A stretch of DNA of 64,000 bases from a marine gamma proteobacterium HTCC2089 (GCA_905182905.1 CAJJDH010000018.1:1-64000), one strand, 5' to 3'; shown: positions 7,856 through 16,426, counted from the first letter of the stretch. Numbers and translations: made by a program. The notes: generated by a model not told the origin, from the sequence alone.

Positions 7856-8780
7856 CCGCGAACCAAAACCTTGGCAAAGAGACCGTACTCGGCGCGATGA
7901 TCTAGACGCAGCCGGTTTTGTCTTAGACGGCATTTTATCGAAAGCTAAACCTGCAGCGGATACTGTAAATCAATTTACTGCAGCGCCGTTGCCACAAGAT
8001 AAAACTAATGTTCAGTCGGTAGTTGAAGTGGAAGAAGAATCCGCTAAAGAAGTGTCGCAGTATGTCGAAAGCGAGCCATTGGAGACGCCTGAATCTGACG
8101 CAGAGCCAGCTATAGAGTCGGTAAGTAACGAAGAGCACGAACAGGAAATTAGTAGAGTTAAAGCTCAAGCTTTTGCTGACGGTCAAACTCAAGGCCAGGT
8201 GGAGGGTCGCCAGGCTATGCGACAAGAGGCGGAAGAAATGTCCGCTGAATTGAATATTCAGCTGCGTGATGAGTTTGCAGAATTTTTGCGCACTGTGGAA
8301 GACAACTTAGTCGATGCGCAAAACCTATTTGATCCGTTGAAAAAACTCGCCCTTACTCTTGGCGAGCAAATTGCTCGAACTGAGTTGACCCATAATGATG
8401 AAAGTATTCGCCGTTTTATTGAACGCAGTATTGCCGAGATAGAGCCTACCCAGCTCACAACTTTAGTTCTGCATGTGTCCACGAGTTGGTACGAACGGAT
8501 GCAAAAAGAACCGCTGCAAAGCGTTGTGCAAAATTATGAAGTTCGGGTCGATGACAAACTGAGTATCGGTAGTATCCGGCTAACGGTACAAGATACTTCC
8601 ATCGAGGATTTGATTGAGCGGCGTGTGCAGCAGTTGTCCGAGCAATTGTTTACCACGTCACCCATTTCTGAAGATCAACAACTCCTCTTCCCAGAAGAAG
8701 GTGATGATGGTTTTGTCATACCCGGCGATTTTGCCGAGGTAGAAGTTGATGACATCTTTTTTAATGCGCCAGAAGAATGA
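7836..8780 (+). CDS. fliH: flagellar export ATPase regulator FliH
   Basis: A 314-aa cytoplasmic stalk protein that dimerises and binds the export ATPase FliI. The N-terminus begins EAVLYSREPKPWQRDRTR, with the Trp-containing segment that contacts FlhA/FliN in FliH proteins. A long acidic, low-complexity stretch (~40-110) and a helical AFADGQTQGQVEGRQAMRQEA segment with spaced glycines follow. The C-terminal domain (~165-270) has the FliH/YscL-type motif LALTLGEQIARTEL...IRRFIERSIAEI. The start overlaps the end of fliG by 20 nt and the stop overlaps the fliI start by 4 nt. Sequence conservation is low in this family, so position adds to the call. Confidence 0.93.
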   Translation: MEAVLYSREPKPWQRDRTRRDDLDAAGFVLDGILSKAKPAADTVNQFTAAPLPQDKTNVQSVVEVEEESAKEVSQYVESEPLETPESDAEPAIESVSNEEHEQEISRVKAQAFADGQTQGQVEGRQAMRQEAEEMSAELNIQLRDEFAEFLRTVEDNLVDAQNLFDPLKKLALTLGEQIARTELTHNDESIRRFIERSIAEIEPTQLTTLVLHVSTSWYERMQKEPLQSVVQNYEVRVDDKLSIGSIRLTVQDTSIEDLIERRVQQLSEQLFTTSPISEDQQLLFPEEGDDGFVIPGDFAEVEVDDIFFNAPEE

Positions 8781-10147
8781 ATAAAGCTTTAGAGTTCCCA
8801 AGCTTCAATGATCACGTTAATGATGCCCAACTGCATATGCGTAGCCCGGTATCTCGACGCTATGGAAAACTGACAAGAATTGTTGGATTAACGATCGAGG
8901 CGAAAGGTATTACGGCCACTGTGGGTTCAATCTGCCGCATTCTTAAAGACTCAGCTGTCGATGGTGTTGAACAAACTAGTAAAGACCATTATGTAGATGC
9001 ACAAGTAGTAGGCTTTGAGAGTGGCACGTTATTTATGATGCCGCTGTGGGATGCATTTGGTTTGCAAGCCGGCGCGAAAACCTACCTGCTATCTGAAACG
9101 GATAGTGCGGCAGTTGGCGATGAGCTTTTGGGCCGCGTGGTCAATGCACTAGGCGAACCATTGGATGGGTTGACGGAAATTCACTGTAGTGAAAGTAGCG
9201 GCCTTATGGGCAGCCCAATCAACCCTATGGAACGCAAGCCTATAGATCGAGTTTTAGATGTAGGTGTCAAAGCTATCAACGCCATGCTCACAGTTGGCTG
9301 TGGTCAGCGTTTAGGTCTTATAGCAGGTTCTGGTGTCGGTAAAAGTGTCTTGTTAGGCATGCTTACTAAGTTCACCGCTGCAGATGTTGTCGTGATTGGC
9401 TTAATCGGCGAGCGCGGACGCGAAGTAAAAGAATTCATTGAACAAATTCTCGGCTCGGAGGGCATACAACATGCAATCGTCGTTGCAGCTCCCGCAGACA
9501 ATTCGCCGCTATTGAGAATTCGCGCTACACATTTGGCGCATCTGTACGCCGAGCATTTTCGTGCTCGAGGCAAAGACGTTTTATTACTAGTAGACAGCCT
9601 AACCAGAGTCGCACATGCCCAGCGTGAGATTGGCTTAGCAATTGGCGAGCCACCCACATCTAAAGGGTATCCGCCTTCTGTGTTTAGTCTATTACCGAAT
9701 CTAATTGAGCGGTCTGGCACCGGTAAAGAAGGCCAAGGGTCTATTACCTCGATTTATACATTGTTAGCAGAGGGTGATGATTTACAAGATCCAGTAGTGG
9801 ATTTAGCCAGAGCGTCCTTAGATGGTCAGGTGGTGCTGAGTCGAGCACTAGCTGATGCGGCCCATTACCCGGCAATAGATCTAGCAGGATCTATTTCCCG
9901 GTTGATGCCGGTCTTGGCAGATTCTGAGAACTTCGACACGGCCAATATGTTTCGGCGTCTTTGGACTTTGTATCAGCAAAATTTGGATCTTATACAAGTA
10001 GGCGCTTATGAAATGGGTACTAACCCAGATCTAGATCGCGCCATTGCATTACGCGCAAATATGGAAGCATTTTTGCGTCAACCCATGGATGAATTAGCCA
10101 CCTTTGAAGCTTCCGCTCAAGGGTTAAAGGAATGCCTAAATGTCTAA
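8777..10147 (+). CDS. fliI: flagellum-specific export ATPase FliI
   Basis: A 456-aa F1-beta-like hexameric ATPase that unloads chaperone-substrate complexes at the export gate. It shows an N-terminal beta barrel (GKLTRIVGLTIEAKG), Walker A at ~188 (GSGVGKSVL), GLIGERGREVKEFIE, Walker B (DVLLLVDSLTRVAHAQREI), GEPPTSKGYPPSVFSLLP and the C-terminal helical region (DLDRAIALRANMEAFLRQ). Length and motifs are standard. It overlaps fliH by 4 nt and fliJ by 8 nt, the conserved fliH-fliI-fliJ arrangement. The start codon is an ATG at 8777. Confidence 0.98.
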   Translation: MNKALEFPSFNDHVNDAQLHMRSPVSRRYGKLTRIVGLTIEAKGITATVGSICRILKDSAVDGVEQTSKDHYVDAQVVGFESGTLFMMPLWDAFGLQAGAKTYLLSETDSAAVGDELLGRVVNALGEPLDGLTEIHCSESSGLMGSPINPMERKPIDRVLDVGVKAINAMLTVGCGQRLGLIAGSGVGKSVLLGMLTKFTAADVVVIGLIGERGREVKEFIEQILGSEGIQHAIVVAAPADNSPLLRIRATHLAHLYAEHFRARGKDVLLLVDSLTRVAHAQREIGLAIGEPPTSKGYPPSVFSLLPNLIERSGTGKEGQGSITSIYTLLAEGDDLQDPVVDLARASLDGQVVLSRALADAAHYPAIDLAGSISRLMPVLADSENFDTANMFRRLWTLYQQNLDLIQVGAYEMGTNPDLDRAIALRANMEAFLRQPMDELATFEASAQGLKECLNV

Positions 10148-10598
10148 AGAACTGAAATCTTCAATACAGCGTTGGGACAGCATGGCTCAGAGTGTTGAAA
10201 AGAAGGTAAATGAAGTACAAAAGGTGCTTATCTTGGTGCGCGATAAACGTACTAAGCTGGACAATGAACAGACCAAGTTGGTTGATATGAAGCGTGAATA
10301 CGCGAGCAAACTAAAGGAGGTTCAGCGCGGATCCCACGATATGGAAAAAGTAACTTACTTGCGCCGATTTTTGACCCAATTAGATGTCGCAGCCAAGGCA
10401 ATACGCGCTGAATTGGAAACTCTGGCCACTCAGCAAAGCAAAATACAGGAGCAATTTCGCTGCCTTAATAGTGAACAGGTGAAATTCAATACACTCGCTA
10501 CGCGCTCACGCAATCAGTTAAGTGAGCGGCTGCAAAGAGCGGATCAAAAAGACCAAGACATGCTGAATGTAATGCGGTTTGAAGCGCTTAAACGATGA
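10140..10598 (+). CDS. fliJ: flagellar export protein FliJ
   Basis: A 152-aa, almost wholly helical, charged protein (RWDSMAQSVEKKVNEVQKVL, then repeated Lys/Glu/Gln heptads) fitting FliJ, the coiled-coil gamma-like subunit that inserts in the FliI ring and meets FlhA. FliJ is poorly conserved, so the call rests on length, coiled-coil character and its position right after fliI, overlapping it by 8 nt. It is the last gene of the fliE-J run. The next gene, fliK, has its own sigma-54 element 22 nt after the fliJ stop. Confidence 0.88.
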   Translation: MSKELKSSIQRWDSMAQSVEKKVNEVQKVLILVRDKRTKLDNEQTKLVDMKREYASKLKEVQRGSHDMEKVTYLRRFLTQLDVAAKAIRAELETLATQQSKIQEQFRCLNSEQVKFNTLATRSRNQLSERLQRADQKDQDMLNVMRFEALKR

Positions 10599-10619
10599 AT
10601 ATACGAACTGTGCCCTTAG

Positions 10620-10635
10620 TGGCACGCATATTGCT
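10620..10635 (+). promoter_or_regulatory. sigma-54 promoter of fliKLMNO
   Basis: TGGCACG-CATA-TTGCT is a full match to the sigma-54 consensus, with GG at 10621-10622 and GC at 10633-10634 (10 nt between). The predicted start is near 10646, leaving a ~38-nt leader before the fliK ATG at 10684. Confidence 0.87.
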
Positions 10636-10683
10636 CCCCACTAACTCAAGAAACGTCAAATAACCGAGTTAGATTGAAATATT

Positions 10684-12237
10684 ATGTCAGATAATTTTTT
10701 ATCCTTTGTAGGTAAAGTCGGCAAATCGGGCACTGATATTAGTTCAGAAAAATCGCCCTTGGCAGAAACAAAACCATCTCAAGGCACTGATTTCAAACAA
10801 ATTTTTGCAAAAGAGTCAGTTCCTGCCGGAATAGCTGGAGAGGCAGAAAATACACAACAACCCACAATGCCAGTTGCACCGCTTGATGCAATAAAGGCAA
10901 TAGAAGATATAACAGAGATAGAAGCTGAGAGCAGTGTTGCGCCGGTTTTGGCACAGATTGTTCCTGATAACGGCAACTCATTGCCAAAGCTGTCTATTTA
11001 CACTCCTGGGCTAGAAGTTGGGCGCGTTATTTTGACCACGTCTACTCCTAAAGTGAATGCAGACAGCTTAGCTGCTTTTGCTCGCGCTCAGGGTATTAGT
11101 GAGGCGGTACTCAGCCCAGGGCTTGCTCAAGGTACAGATTTGCAGCAGCAAACTGCGTCAGCGCCTGAGCCAAAGGCAGTTCCGTCCATTTTAAGTGGAC
11201 TATTGACCGGGCTGCCAGATGCTAAGGGCCCACTAGACAAAGCTGCAGAAACATTGCCAAAAGGTAGCAAAGCCGCGCCTGGGGCTGAAGATACTTTGGC
11301 AGCTCTACGTGCTCAGCAAGCTTTTGCGTTAGCCAAACCAGAGTTAGGTCCTACGGTAACTCGACAGAGTGGTGGTGATTTGGTCAACCCCTTGGCCAGT
11401 ACTATGATCGGCGCGCATGATCTGCGTAATGTGCATCGGCAACCGTTGGCTGAGAGCGCGGCTAAAGATGCGGGCAAAAATTTTGCTCATCGAGAAATTA
11501 CTAGTGACCTAGGTCAAACCATAGAAAAGGTAGCGCAAGCCAAAACGTTATCCGAAAAATTATCTATCTCAGAGTTGCGTCAGGCAAGGCAAGCAATTGA
11601 TTCAGCTATGGAATTAGCTCGCTCGAACGTCCAGAATGGGGTTGAAATCACACCTACGTCGCGAGACATAGAAAGCCCAACCGCGGCGGCTCCTGCATTG
11701 TCGGCGCCACCGGTTAGTGCGATTCAAGTGGCACCTGGGAGTGCTGCGCCCGTAGCTGTGAGTCTTGCTGCGGTATTGAGTTTGAATGATCCTAGTTTGA
11801 TGCAAGCTCGTATGCAGCCGTATCAGGACTGGGCAGAAAAATTTGGTGAGGTGCTTGGGCAAAAATTATCTCTAGCTCTGAAGCAGGGAACCTGGGCGGT
11901 CAAGTTGAATTTGAACCCTCATAGTTTAGGCGAGATCGCCATTGCGCTAGAGGTTGGTGAGAAAGGTGTAGAGGGTCAGTTGTCGTCAAGTGATGGCGCC
12001 GTCCGTCAATTATTAGGTGACGCATTACCCAAATTACGTTCTTCTTTGGAGGAGTTATTCGACCAGCGCGGTAGCGTTAATATTCAGGTCGATGCAGACG
12101 AAGACGCCAAAGGTAAACAGTCGTCTGGGGACATGGTGGAAATAGCCATAGATCTTGAAGATGAAATATTTAGTGGCAACAAAGTCCTGGTTGGAAGTGG
12201 CATCACGCTGCGGGATGGCTTTGATGTTTTGGTATAG
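10684..12237 (+). CDS. fliK: flagellar hook-length control protein FliK
   Basis: A 517-aa protein matching the FliK layout. A long, poorly conserved Ala/Pro/Glu/Ser-rich ruler region (~1-370) is followed by a compact C-terminal domain (~385-470) with the family signature LKLALKQGTWAVKLNLNPHSLGEIAI and VEGQLSSSDGAVRQLLGDALPKLRSSLEE. FliK measures hook length and makes FlhB switch export specificity from hook to filament proteins. It is the first gene after the sigma-54 element at 10620-10635. fliL follows 39 nt downstream. The variant FlhB cleavage motif (NPQH) encoded at 18624-19775 is its functional partner. Confidence 0.93.
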   Translation: MSDNFLSFVGKVGKSGTDISSEKSPLAETKPSQGTDFKQIFAKESVPAGIAGEAENTQQPTMPVAPLDAIKAIEDITEIEAESSVAPVLAQIVPDNGNSLPKLSIYTPGLEVGRVILTTSTPKVNADSLAAFARAQGISEAVLSPGLAQGTDLQQQTASAPEPKAVPSILSGLLTGLPDAKGPLDKAAETLPKGSKAAPGAEDTLAALRAQQAFALAKPELGPTVTRQSGGDLVNPLASTMIGAHDLRNVHRQPLAESAAKDAGKNFAHREITSDLGQTIEKVAQAKTLSEKLSISELRQARQAIDSAMELARSNVQNGVEITPTSRDIESPTAAAPALSAPPVSAIQVAPGSAAPVAVSLAAVLSLNDPSLMQARMQPYQDWAEKFGEVLGQKLSLALKQGTWAVKLNLNPHSLGEIAIALEVGEKGVEGQLSSSDGAVRQLLGDALPKLRSSLEELFDQRGSVNIQVDADEDAKGKQSSGDMVEIAIDLEDEIFSGNKVLVGSGITLRDGFDVLV

Positions 12238-12276
12238 AACACATAGGTGCATTGCGCCAATAGTTAGGAGAATAAA

Positions 12277-12852
12277 GTGGCTGAAGTAGAAGATGTAGAA
12301 GCATCCGGCGGTAAGGGTGGTCTGATTAAGATTATCCTGATTGTCCTTTTGGTCTTAATAGTCGCCATTGGGTCGGCTTTGGGTAGTCTGTTTGTGACCG
12401 GGTTCTTTGATGCCCCAGAAGAAGATGCAGCAGAGCAAGCGATTGCAGAGTTAGAGGCCGAGATAGAAAACACTGAGTCGGCACAACAACCGGAAAGGGT
12501 TGCTAAAGAGACTCCGGAAGAAGAAAAGTTTAAACCTGCATATCACTCATTCTCTGCGCCATTTGTTGCAAACGTAATGAACTCGCGCAAGGTTTTGCAG
12601 GTTTCTTTAGCGATTATGACTTACTACGATGAGCGGGTGATCACCGCGATTACCACTCACGAGTTAGCTATTACCTCTGCAATTCTTGATCGCTTACGTA
12701 TGATCTCTGAGACTGAGATTAAGGAACCGGAATTTCGTCGAGAGCTTGCTGAAGACTTAACTTTGGTGATTAACGAAGTGTTAGAGAAATTTGAAGAATT
12801 TAAGTTTGCTGGCGTAGAGGAAGTTTACTTTACCGGGTTTGTAGTCCAGTAA
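12277..12852 (+). CDS. fliL: flagellar basal body-associated protein FliL
   Basis: A 191-aa single-pass inner-membrane protein that surrounds the stator and stabilises it under load. A short cytoplasmic N-terminus precedes one strong TM segment (~10-37, LIKIILIVLLVLIVAIGSAL). An acidic Glu/Ala-rich linker (~45-80) and the periplasmic stomatin-like FliL domain follow (FVANVMNSRKVLQVSLAIMTYY...AILDRLRMISETEI), ending VEEVYFTGFVVQ. Translation starts at a GTG preceded by TTAGGAGAATAAA, a strong ribosome site that decides the start. It lies between fliK and fliM in the fliKLMNO unit. Confidence 0.94.
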   Translation: MAEVEDVEASGGKGGLIKIILIVLLVLIVAIGSALGSLFVTGFFDAPEEDAAEQAIAELEAEIENTESAQQPERVAKETPEEEKFKPAYHSFSAPFVANVMNSRKVLQVSLAIMTYYDERVITAITTHELAITSAILDRLRMISETEIKEPEFRRELAEDLTLVINEVLEKFEEFKFAGVEEVYFTGFVVQ

Positions 12853-12915
12853 AAATGCCCACTAGTTTTATCGTTGGCGCGATGACTTTGCCGCGCCCAG
12901 ACTTAGAAGAATAAT

Positions 12916-13923
12916 ATGGCTGATGACAATAGCAGGCTGCTATCCGACGAGGAATTACTCGCCATTGAAGAAATGGTGGCCTCGGGTGATCTAGATGGTG
13001 AAGGCTTTAATGTTGGGGTAACGGCCAACCGCTACGATCTGACATTACAAGACACTAGTGTTGGCGTTAACGTAACGGCCATCGAGCAAATAAACGATCG
13101 TTTTCACCGTTTTTTTCGCGCGGGTTTGCTCGAAGACCTGCGCTATAACCCAAGGCTGAAAGCGGGTCGCATAGACATTATAAAATATAGCGAATATGTT
13201 CAAAGCACTGAGCCGCCGATTGCAGTTAATGTTTTGAAGATCGATCCATTACGTGGCGAATGCCTGTGTCTTATCCATTCCCAAGTAGTGTTTAGTTGCC
13301 TTGATAACTGGTTTGGTGGCAATGCCCATACCTTAACATCTGTGCCGGCTGGACGAATTTTTACCCCGACGGAAACCGCAGTGATAGAGAAAATTCGCTC
13401 GGTAGTTTTTGAGTCGCTGACGGAAGCCTGGGCACCGTTTTTGAAAATTGAATGTGAGATTTCGTCTGCGGAAATCAGCGCGGTTTTTGCAAATATCGCC
13501 GCCGATGACGACATGGTAATTCTTAACCGATTTGAGACAGAGATATTGGGCGGTGAAGGAGACACGGGTTTTGTCGATATTGTTTATCCGTACGCGAGCT
13601 TGAAACTCGTGCGTGACGTATTGCGCGCACGTGTGGAATCCAGTTCTGGCAACGCCCAAGCCGATGAAGATTGGTCCAAGGCGCTAGGCTCTAGTGTCGA
13701 CGAAGTAGAAGCCGAAGTAGTAGTTAAGGCTGCGGAGTTCTCCGTGTCTATAGATCAGTTGTCAAATCTCAAGGTCGGCGACTGGCTGCCATTTAGAGCA
13801 CCAGACCACGCTGAAGTGTCAGTAAACGGATTTCCAATCTTCAACGCGGATGTTGGAAGTCGCGGAAACCAAGTAGCGGTTCAAGTTGTTAGTAGCGTTT
13901 TGCCAGAGGAAAATCATGAGTGA
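12916..13923 (+). CDS. fliM: flagellar motor switch protein FliM
   Basis: A 335-aa C-ring protein that binds phospho-CheY at its N-terminus and contacts FliG and FliN. The N-terminus reads LLSDEELLAIEEMVASGDL, a diverged form of the CheY-binding peptide LSQxEIDALL. The CheC-like middle domain contains TSVGVNVTAIEQINDRFHRFFR, PLRGECLCLIHSQVVFSCLDNWFGG and FTPTETAVIEKI. The C-terminal SpoA-like domain (ELSVSIDQL-like AEFSVSIDQLSNLKVGDWLPF) meets FliN. The stop overlaps the fliN start by 8 nt. Family length is ~320-335 aa, so the protein is complete. Confidence 0.96.
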   Translation: MADDNSRLLSDEELLAIEEMVASGDLDGEGFNVGVTANRYDLTLQDTSVGVNVTAIEQINDRFHRFFRAGLLEDLRYNPRLKAGRIDIIKYSEYVQSTEPPIAVNVLKIDPLRGECLCLIHSQVVFSCLDNWFGGNAHTLTSVPAGRIFTPTETAVIEKIRSVVFESLTEAWAPFLKIECEISSAEISAVFANIAADDDMVILNRFETEILGGEGDTGFVDIVYPYASLKLVRDVLRARVESSSGNAQADEDWSKALGSSVDEVEAEVVVKAAEFSVSIDQLSNLKVGDWLPFRAPDHAEVSVNGFPIFNADVGSRGNQVAVQVVSSVLPEENHE

Positions 13924-14224
13924 GAATGAAGAGAATTTAGAAGCATCAGAAGGCGAGCCGGAAGCGAATATTGACCAAGAAGTTATTCGCGCGATTCCCA
14001 TCACAATGACGGTTGAAGTGGGTAGCACTAGGTTGAAGCTGCGCGATTTGTTGCGCCTTGCCCAAGGTAGTGTATTGGAGCTTGATCGCTCTGTGGGCGA
14101 ATTGATGGACGTGAAGATCAATAACACCGTTATAGCCAAGGGTGAAGTTGTCACCGTGGGCGATAAATTAGGTATTAGTGTGGTTGAGATAGTTGCGCCA
14201 CTGGAAAGAGTGAAGCCGGTTTAA
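13916..14224 (+). CDS. fliN: flagellar motor switch protein FliN
   Basis: A 102-aa C-ring protein of the SpoA fold. The core VIRAIPITMTVEVGSTRLKLRDLL...GSVLELDRSVGELMDVKINNTVIAKGEVVTVGDKLGI is the classic FliN domain. The frame can be extended to a TTG at 13886, but the ATG at 13916, inside the end of fliM (ATGA-type coupling), gives the normal FliN N-terminus with an acidic lead (SENEENLEASEGEPEAN). fliO follows 4 nt after the stop. FliN works with FliM in switching and docks FliH-FliI for export. Confidence 0.96.
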   Translation: MSENEENLEASEGEPEANIDQEVIRAIPITMTVEVGSTRLKLRDLLRLAQGSVLELDRSVGELMDVKINNTVIAKGEVVTVGDKLGISVVEIVAPLERVKPV

Positions 14225-14228
14225 TCCA

Positions 14229-14594
14229 ATGGAAGTATCTCCGCTAGCATCGGCTATCCTAAGCTTCATATTTGTTATCGGCTTGCTGCTGTTAACCCTA
14301 TGGTTCGTCAGGGCTAAAGGTATTGGTATAACGCCTCGTAGTGCTGGCGATTTGCAGGTTGTGCAAACCCTGCGTTTAGGCACGAAACATCATCTGAGTG
14401 TTGTTAAGTATGGTAAACGTACATTGCTGTTGGGGGTAAGCGGTCAACAAATATCTCTTTTGGATAACCAGCTAAGCGATGATGCGGATAGCGCGGAGAC
14501 GGATGTAACCCAAGAACTTTCGCCAACACAGATACGCGAGCAATCTTCAGAATCCTTTGTCGATCACTTGAAAGGTTTACTAGTTAAACGATAA
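14229..14594 (+). CDS. fliO: flagellar biosynthetic protein FliO
   Basis: A 121-aa small membrane protein that acts as an assembly factor for the FliP ring of the export gate. One TM segment is near the N-terminus (~8-27, SAILSFIFVIGLLLLTLWFV). A compact cytoplasmic domain typical of FliO follows (DLQVVQTLRLGTKHHLSVVKYGKRTLLLGVSGQQISLL), with a polar tail after it. It sits 4 nt after fliN, as usual. Unusually, the rest of the gate (fliPQR) does not follow directly: about 2.1 kb holding two other genes intervene. Confidence 0.92.
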   Translation: MEVSPLASAILSFIFVIGLLLLTLWFVRAKGIGITPRSAGDLQVVQTLRLGTKHHLSVVKYGKRTLLLGVSGQQISLLDNQLSDDADSAETDVTQELSPTQIREQSSESFVDHLKGLLVKR

Positions 14595-14688
14595 CCATTG
14601 GCAAACGTCAGTGAATTATTGCCGGTAGCGACTTGTGCGCAGACACCTTACGGCTCATAGTTATTGAAAATAATAATAACAAAAAGAG

Positions 14689-15411
14689 ATGAAGCCCTTG
14701 AGTAATGCCGACGCCCCAATCATTGAAAACACCTACCGCAAAGAACTGTTTGAACTGGGTTCCCTAGTTAATGGCAATCGCGCCAGAAGCCATGCTCATC
14801 GCAGCCAGATTATTGATAACGTCACCAAAGGTTTAAGTAGCTTACTGACCGCTTTTAGTCGCAATCGTAATTTGATGAGTGAGTCGACAACCGACATCTA
14901 CCGCACCCGCAGAATTTTTCTTGAGGCCCACCCAGACTACCAAAAGCTCAGTGTTACTCAGCGCCAGCGAGTAATGGATGAGATCGAGTATCAGTGCCTA
15001 AAACAACGCTCGGATAGTAATCGTGAAATAATGAAGCTGAATGTCGCTTTGACCAGATTCAATCAAGAGTTTATTCAGCTGCTCAATGCAGTGACGGAAA
15101 CCAACGGTACCAAATTGCACTTCAACGATGGGCAGTACGAGCGCAATACCGAAATATTGGAAAATGGTCCCTCTGGGGTAAACCTAACTTCTGATCCTGA
15201 AGAACTCGGTAGCTTAATTGCGACTTTAATGGAGCAAGTGAGCGCAAATACAGAGCTTCTGGAAGAAGGGTTTGAAGCTTCCAATTTAAACCAAGAAAAA
15301 TTTGCTGGTATACGCGAGAACCTAGACGCTGAGTTAGCCGCAATTGATGAGCACTGGGACAAAATTGAAGCCCAGCAACTATTAGCCGCTGAGCTATTAG
15401 GGCGTGAATAA
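14689..15411 (+). CDS. uncharacterised coiled-coil protein inside the flagellar cluster
   Basis: I do not recognise this 240-aa protein. It has no signal peptide and no membrane segment, so it is predicted cytosolic. It is largely alpha-helical and charged. A Tyr/Arg-rich segment lies at ~70-100 (STTDIYRTRRIFLEAHPDYQ). The C-terminal ~90 residues are acidic with heptad-like spacing (EELGSLIATLMEQVSANTEL, DEHWDKIEAQQLLAAELL). The ATG at 14689 follows an A-rich stretch with AAAGAG close upstream. It lies 94 nt after fliO in the same orientation, and no separate sigma-54 element is visible, so read-through from the fliK promoter is likely. An accessory chaperone or motor-related factor is possible, but no known flagellar chaperone motif is visible. 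Confidence 0.75.
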   Translation: MKPLSNADAPIIENTYRKELFELGSLVNGNRARSHAHRSQIIDNVTKGLSSLLTAFSRNRNLMSESTTDIYRTRRIFLEAHPDYQKLSVTQRQRVMDEIEYQCLKQRSDSNREIMKLNVALTRFNQEFIQLLNAVTETNGTKLHFNDGQYERNTEILENGPSGVNLTSDPEELGSLIATLMEQVSANTELLEEGFEASNLNQEKFAGIRENLDAELAAIDEHWDKIEAQQLLAAELLGRE

Positions 15412-15472
15412 GAAGGCTTGCCAAGCTATTCAGAGCTAAGCTGAGCGGGACACCTCATTTAGTTACCGCAGC

Positions 15473-16426
15473 TTAAGGTTGCAGGTATTTTTCTTCCAAT
15501 AGTGCTTCCACAGCGCCCAGCAGTTCTGAGTTCAGGGCGGTACCAAGCCACAAAGGAAGGTTGTTGCGCAGCGTTAACAGCTGTAGCTCATTGCAGTTTA
15601 CGCCGGTCTCTGTCAGCCAAAGTGCAAACTTCTCGCCTCGCTCAGTTGGGTTATGTGTATTCAATACCAAGGAGCGCACACCGACAGTAGAGCATGGGTT
15701 CTGTGGAACTTGTGGTGATTCGACTACCCTTTTACTTTCCTCAACTTGATCAAATACCGGGCTTTGGGCAGTAAATGTATTTGTCTGGTCAACGGCCTCA
15801 AGATTGCTTTGCTGAGGTGTTTCAGCGTTTGCAGAAGCGGCGGCTACTTCTGCGGCCTCTTCATTTGCCGCTGTTTCCGCCGGCTCTGATTGCGCGGGAT
15901 CCAATAGCAACGTATCTCTTTGTTTGAAAACCGCTTTGGCGTAGTCCACTGCTTGCGCTGGTAAGGTCTCTGCGTTTGCAATGGTCGTAGGCCCAAGGTG
16001 GTAGCTGGCTAAAGCTTGAACCTCGGGTTCGCCACTTTCGCTATTAGCATTTAGCTCTAGTAGCTCTTTTAGATAGCTGATGCCAGCATCGATATTCACG
16101 CAAGGATCAAATAATAGCTCGCGCTGGGTTATACCCAAATGTTCGGCTGTAAGTGGCCACTTAATTTGCATCACGCCGATGGCATCGGAGCTAGAAACTG
16201 CGTCTGGGTTAAGGCTGCTCTCTACAATTGCCACCGCAATTGCCAGTTCCACATCCACGTCATAGCGCTCTGCGGAGCGAATAAAGCATTCTGCAAACGG
16301 AATGTCGCCTAAACGATCAGTATTTTCCTCTGCCCAAGTCATTGTAAAACTAGGTCCAGACAGTAGTACCAATAACGCCAGCTGCATTGGCCTCAATGTT
16401 GACCGTTGCAGTAGTTTCTTAATCAC
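15473..16426 (-). CDS. lytic transglycosylase (SLT family) divergent from fliP
   Basis: A 317-aa predicted periplasmic peptidoglycan-cleaving enzyme. The start is a GTG (MIKKLLQRS), giving a signal sequence (~1-32, MQLALLVLLSGPSFTMTWA). The SLT/lysozyme-like domain (~45-170) has the catalytic Glu at 69 in AIVESSLNP, then DAIGVMQIKW (GLMQI-like), DPCVNIDAGISYLKEL and SYHLGP (for AYNAGP). An Ala/Glu-rich linker and an unrecognised ~70-residue C-terminal domain with Cys pairs follow (CSTVGVRSL...NCNELQLLTLRNN). It is the only leftward gene inside the rightward flagellar cluster. A role in opening peptidoglycan for the rod is a positional inference; general cell-wall turnover is the alternative. 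Confidence 0.82.
   Translation of the reverse strand: MIKKLLQRSTLRPMQLALLVLLSGPSFTMTWAEENTDRLGDIPFAECFIRSAERYDVDVELAIAVAIVESSLNPDAVSSSDAIGVMQIKWPLTAEHLGITQRELLFDPCVNIDAGISYLKELLELNANSESGEPEVQALASYHLGPTTIANAETLPAQAVDYAKAVFKQRDTLLLDPAQSEPAETAANEEAAEVAAASANAETPQQSNLEAVDQTNTFTAQSPVFDQVEESKRVVESPQVPQNPCSTVGVRSLVLNTHNPTERGEKFALWLTETGVNCNELQLLTLRNNLPLWLGTALNSELLGAVEALLEEKYLQP

Noticed and set aside
12866-12892. TTGGCGCG...TTTGCC before fliM as a possible sigma-54 promoter
   Set aside because: The spacing between GG and GC is 12 nt instead of 10, and the -24 box is imperfect.
13886-13915. N-terminal extension of fliN to a TTG start
   Set aside because: It lies inside fliM, the added residues are not FliN-like, and the ATG at 13916 gives the usual FliM-FliN overlap.
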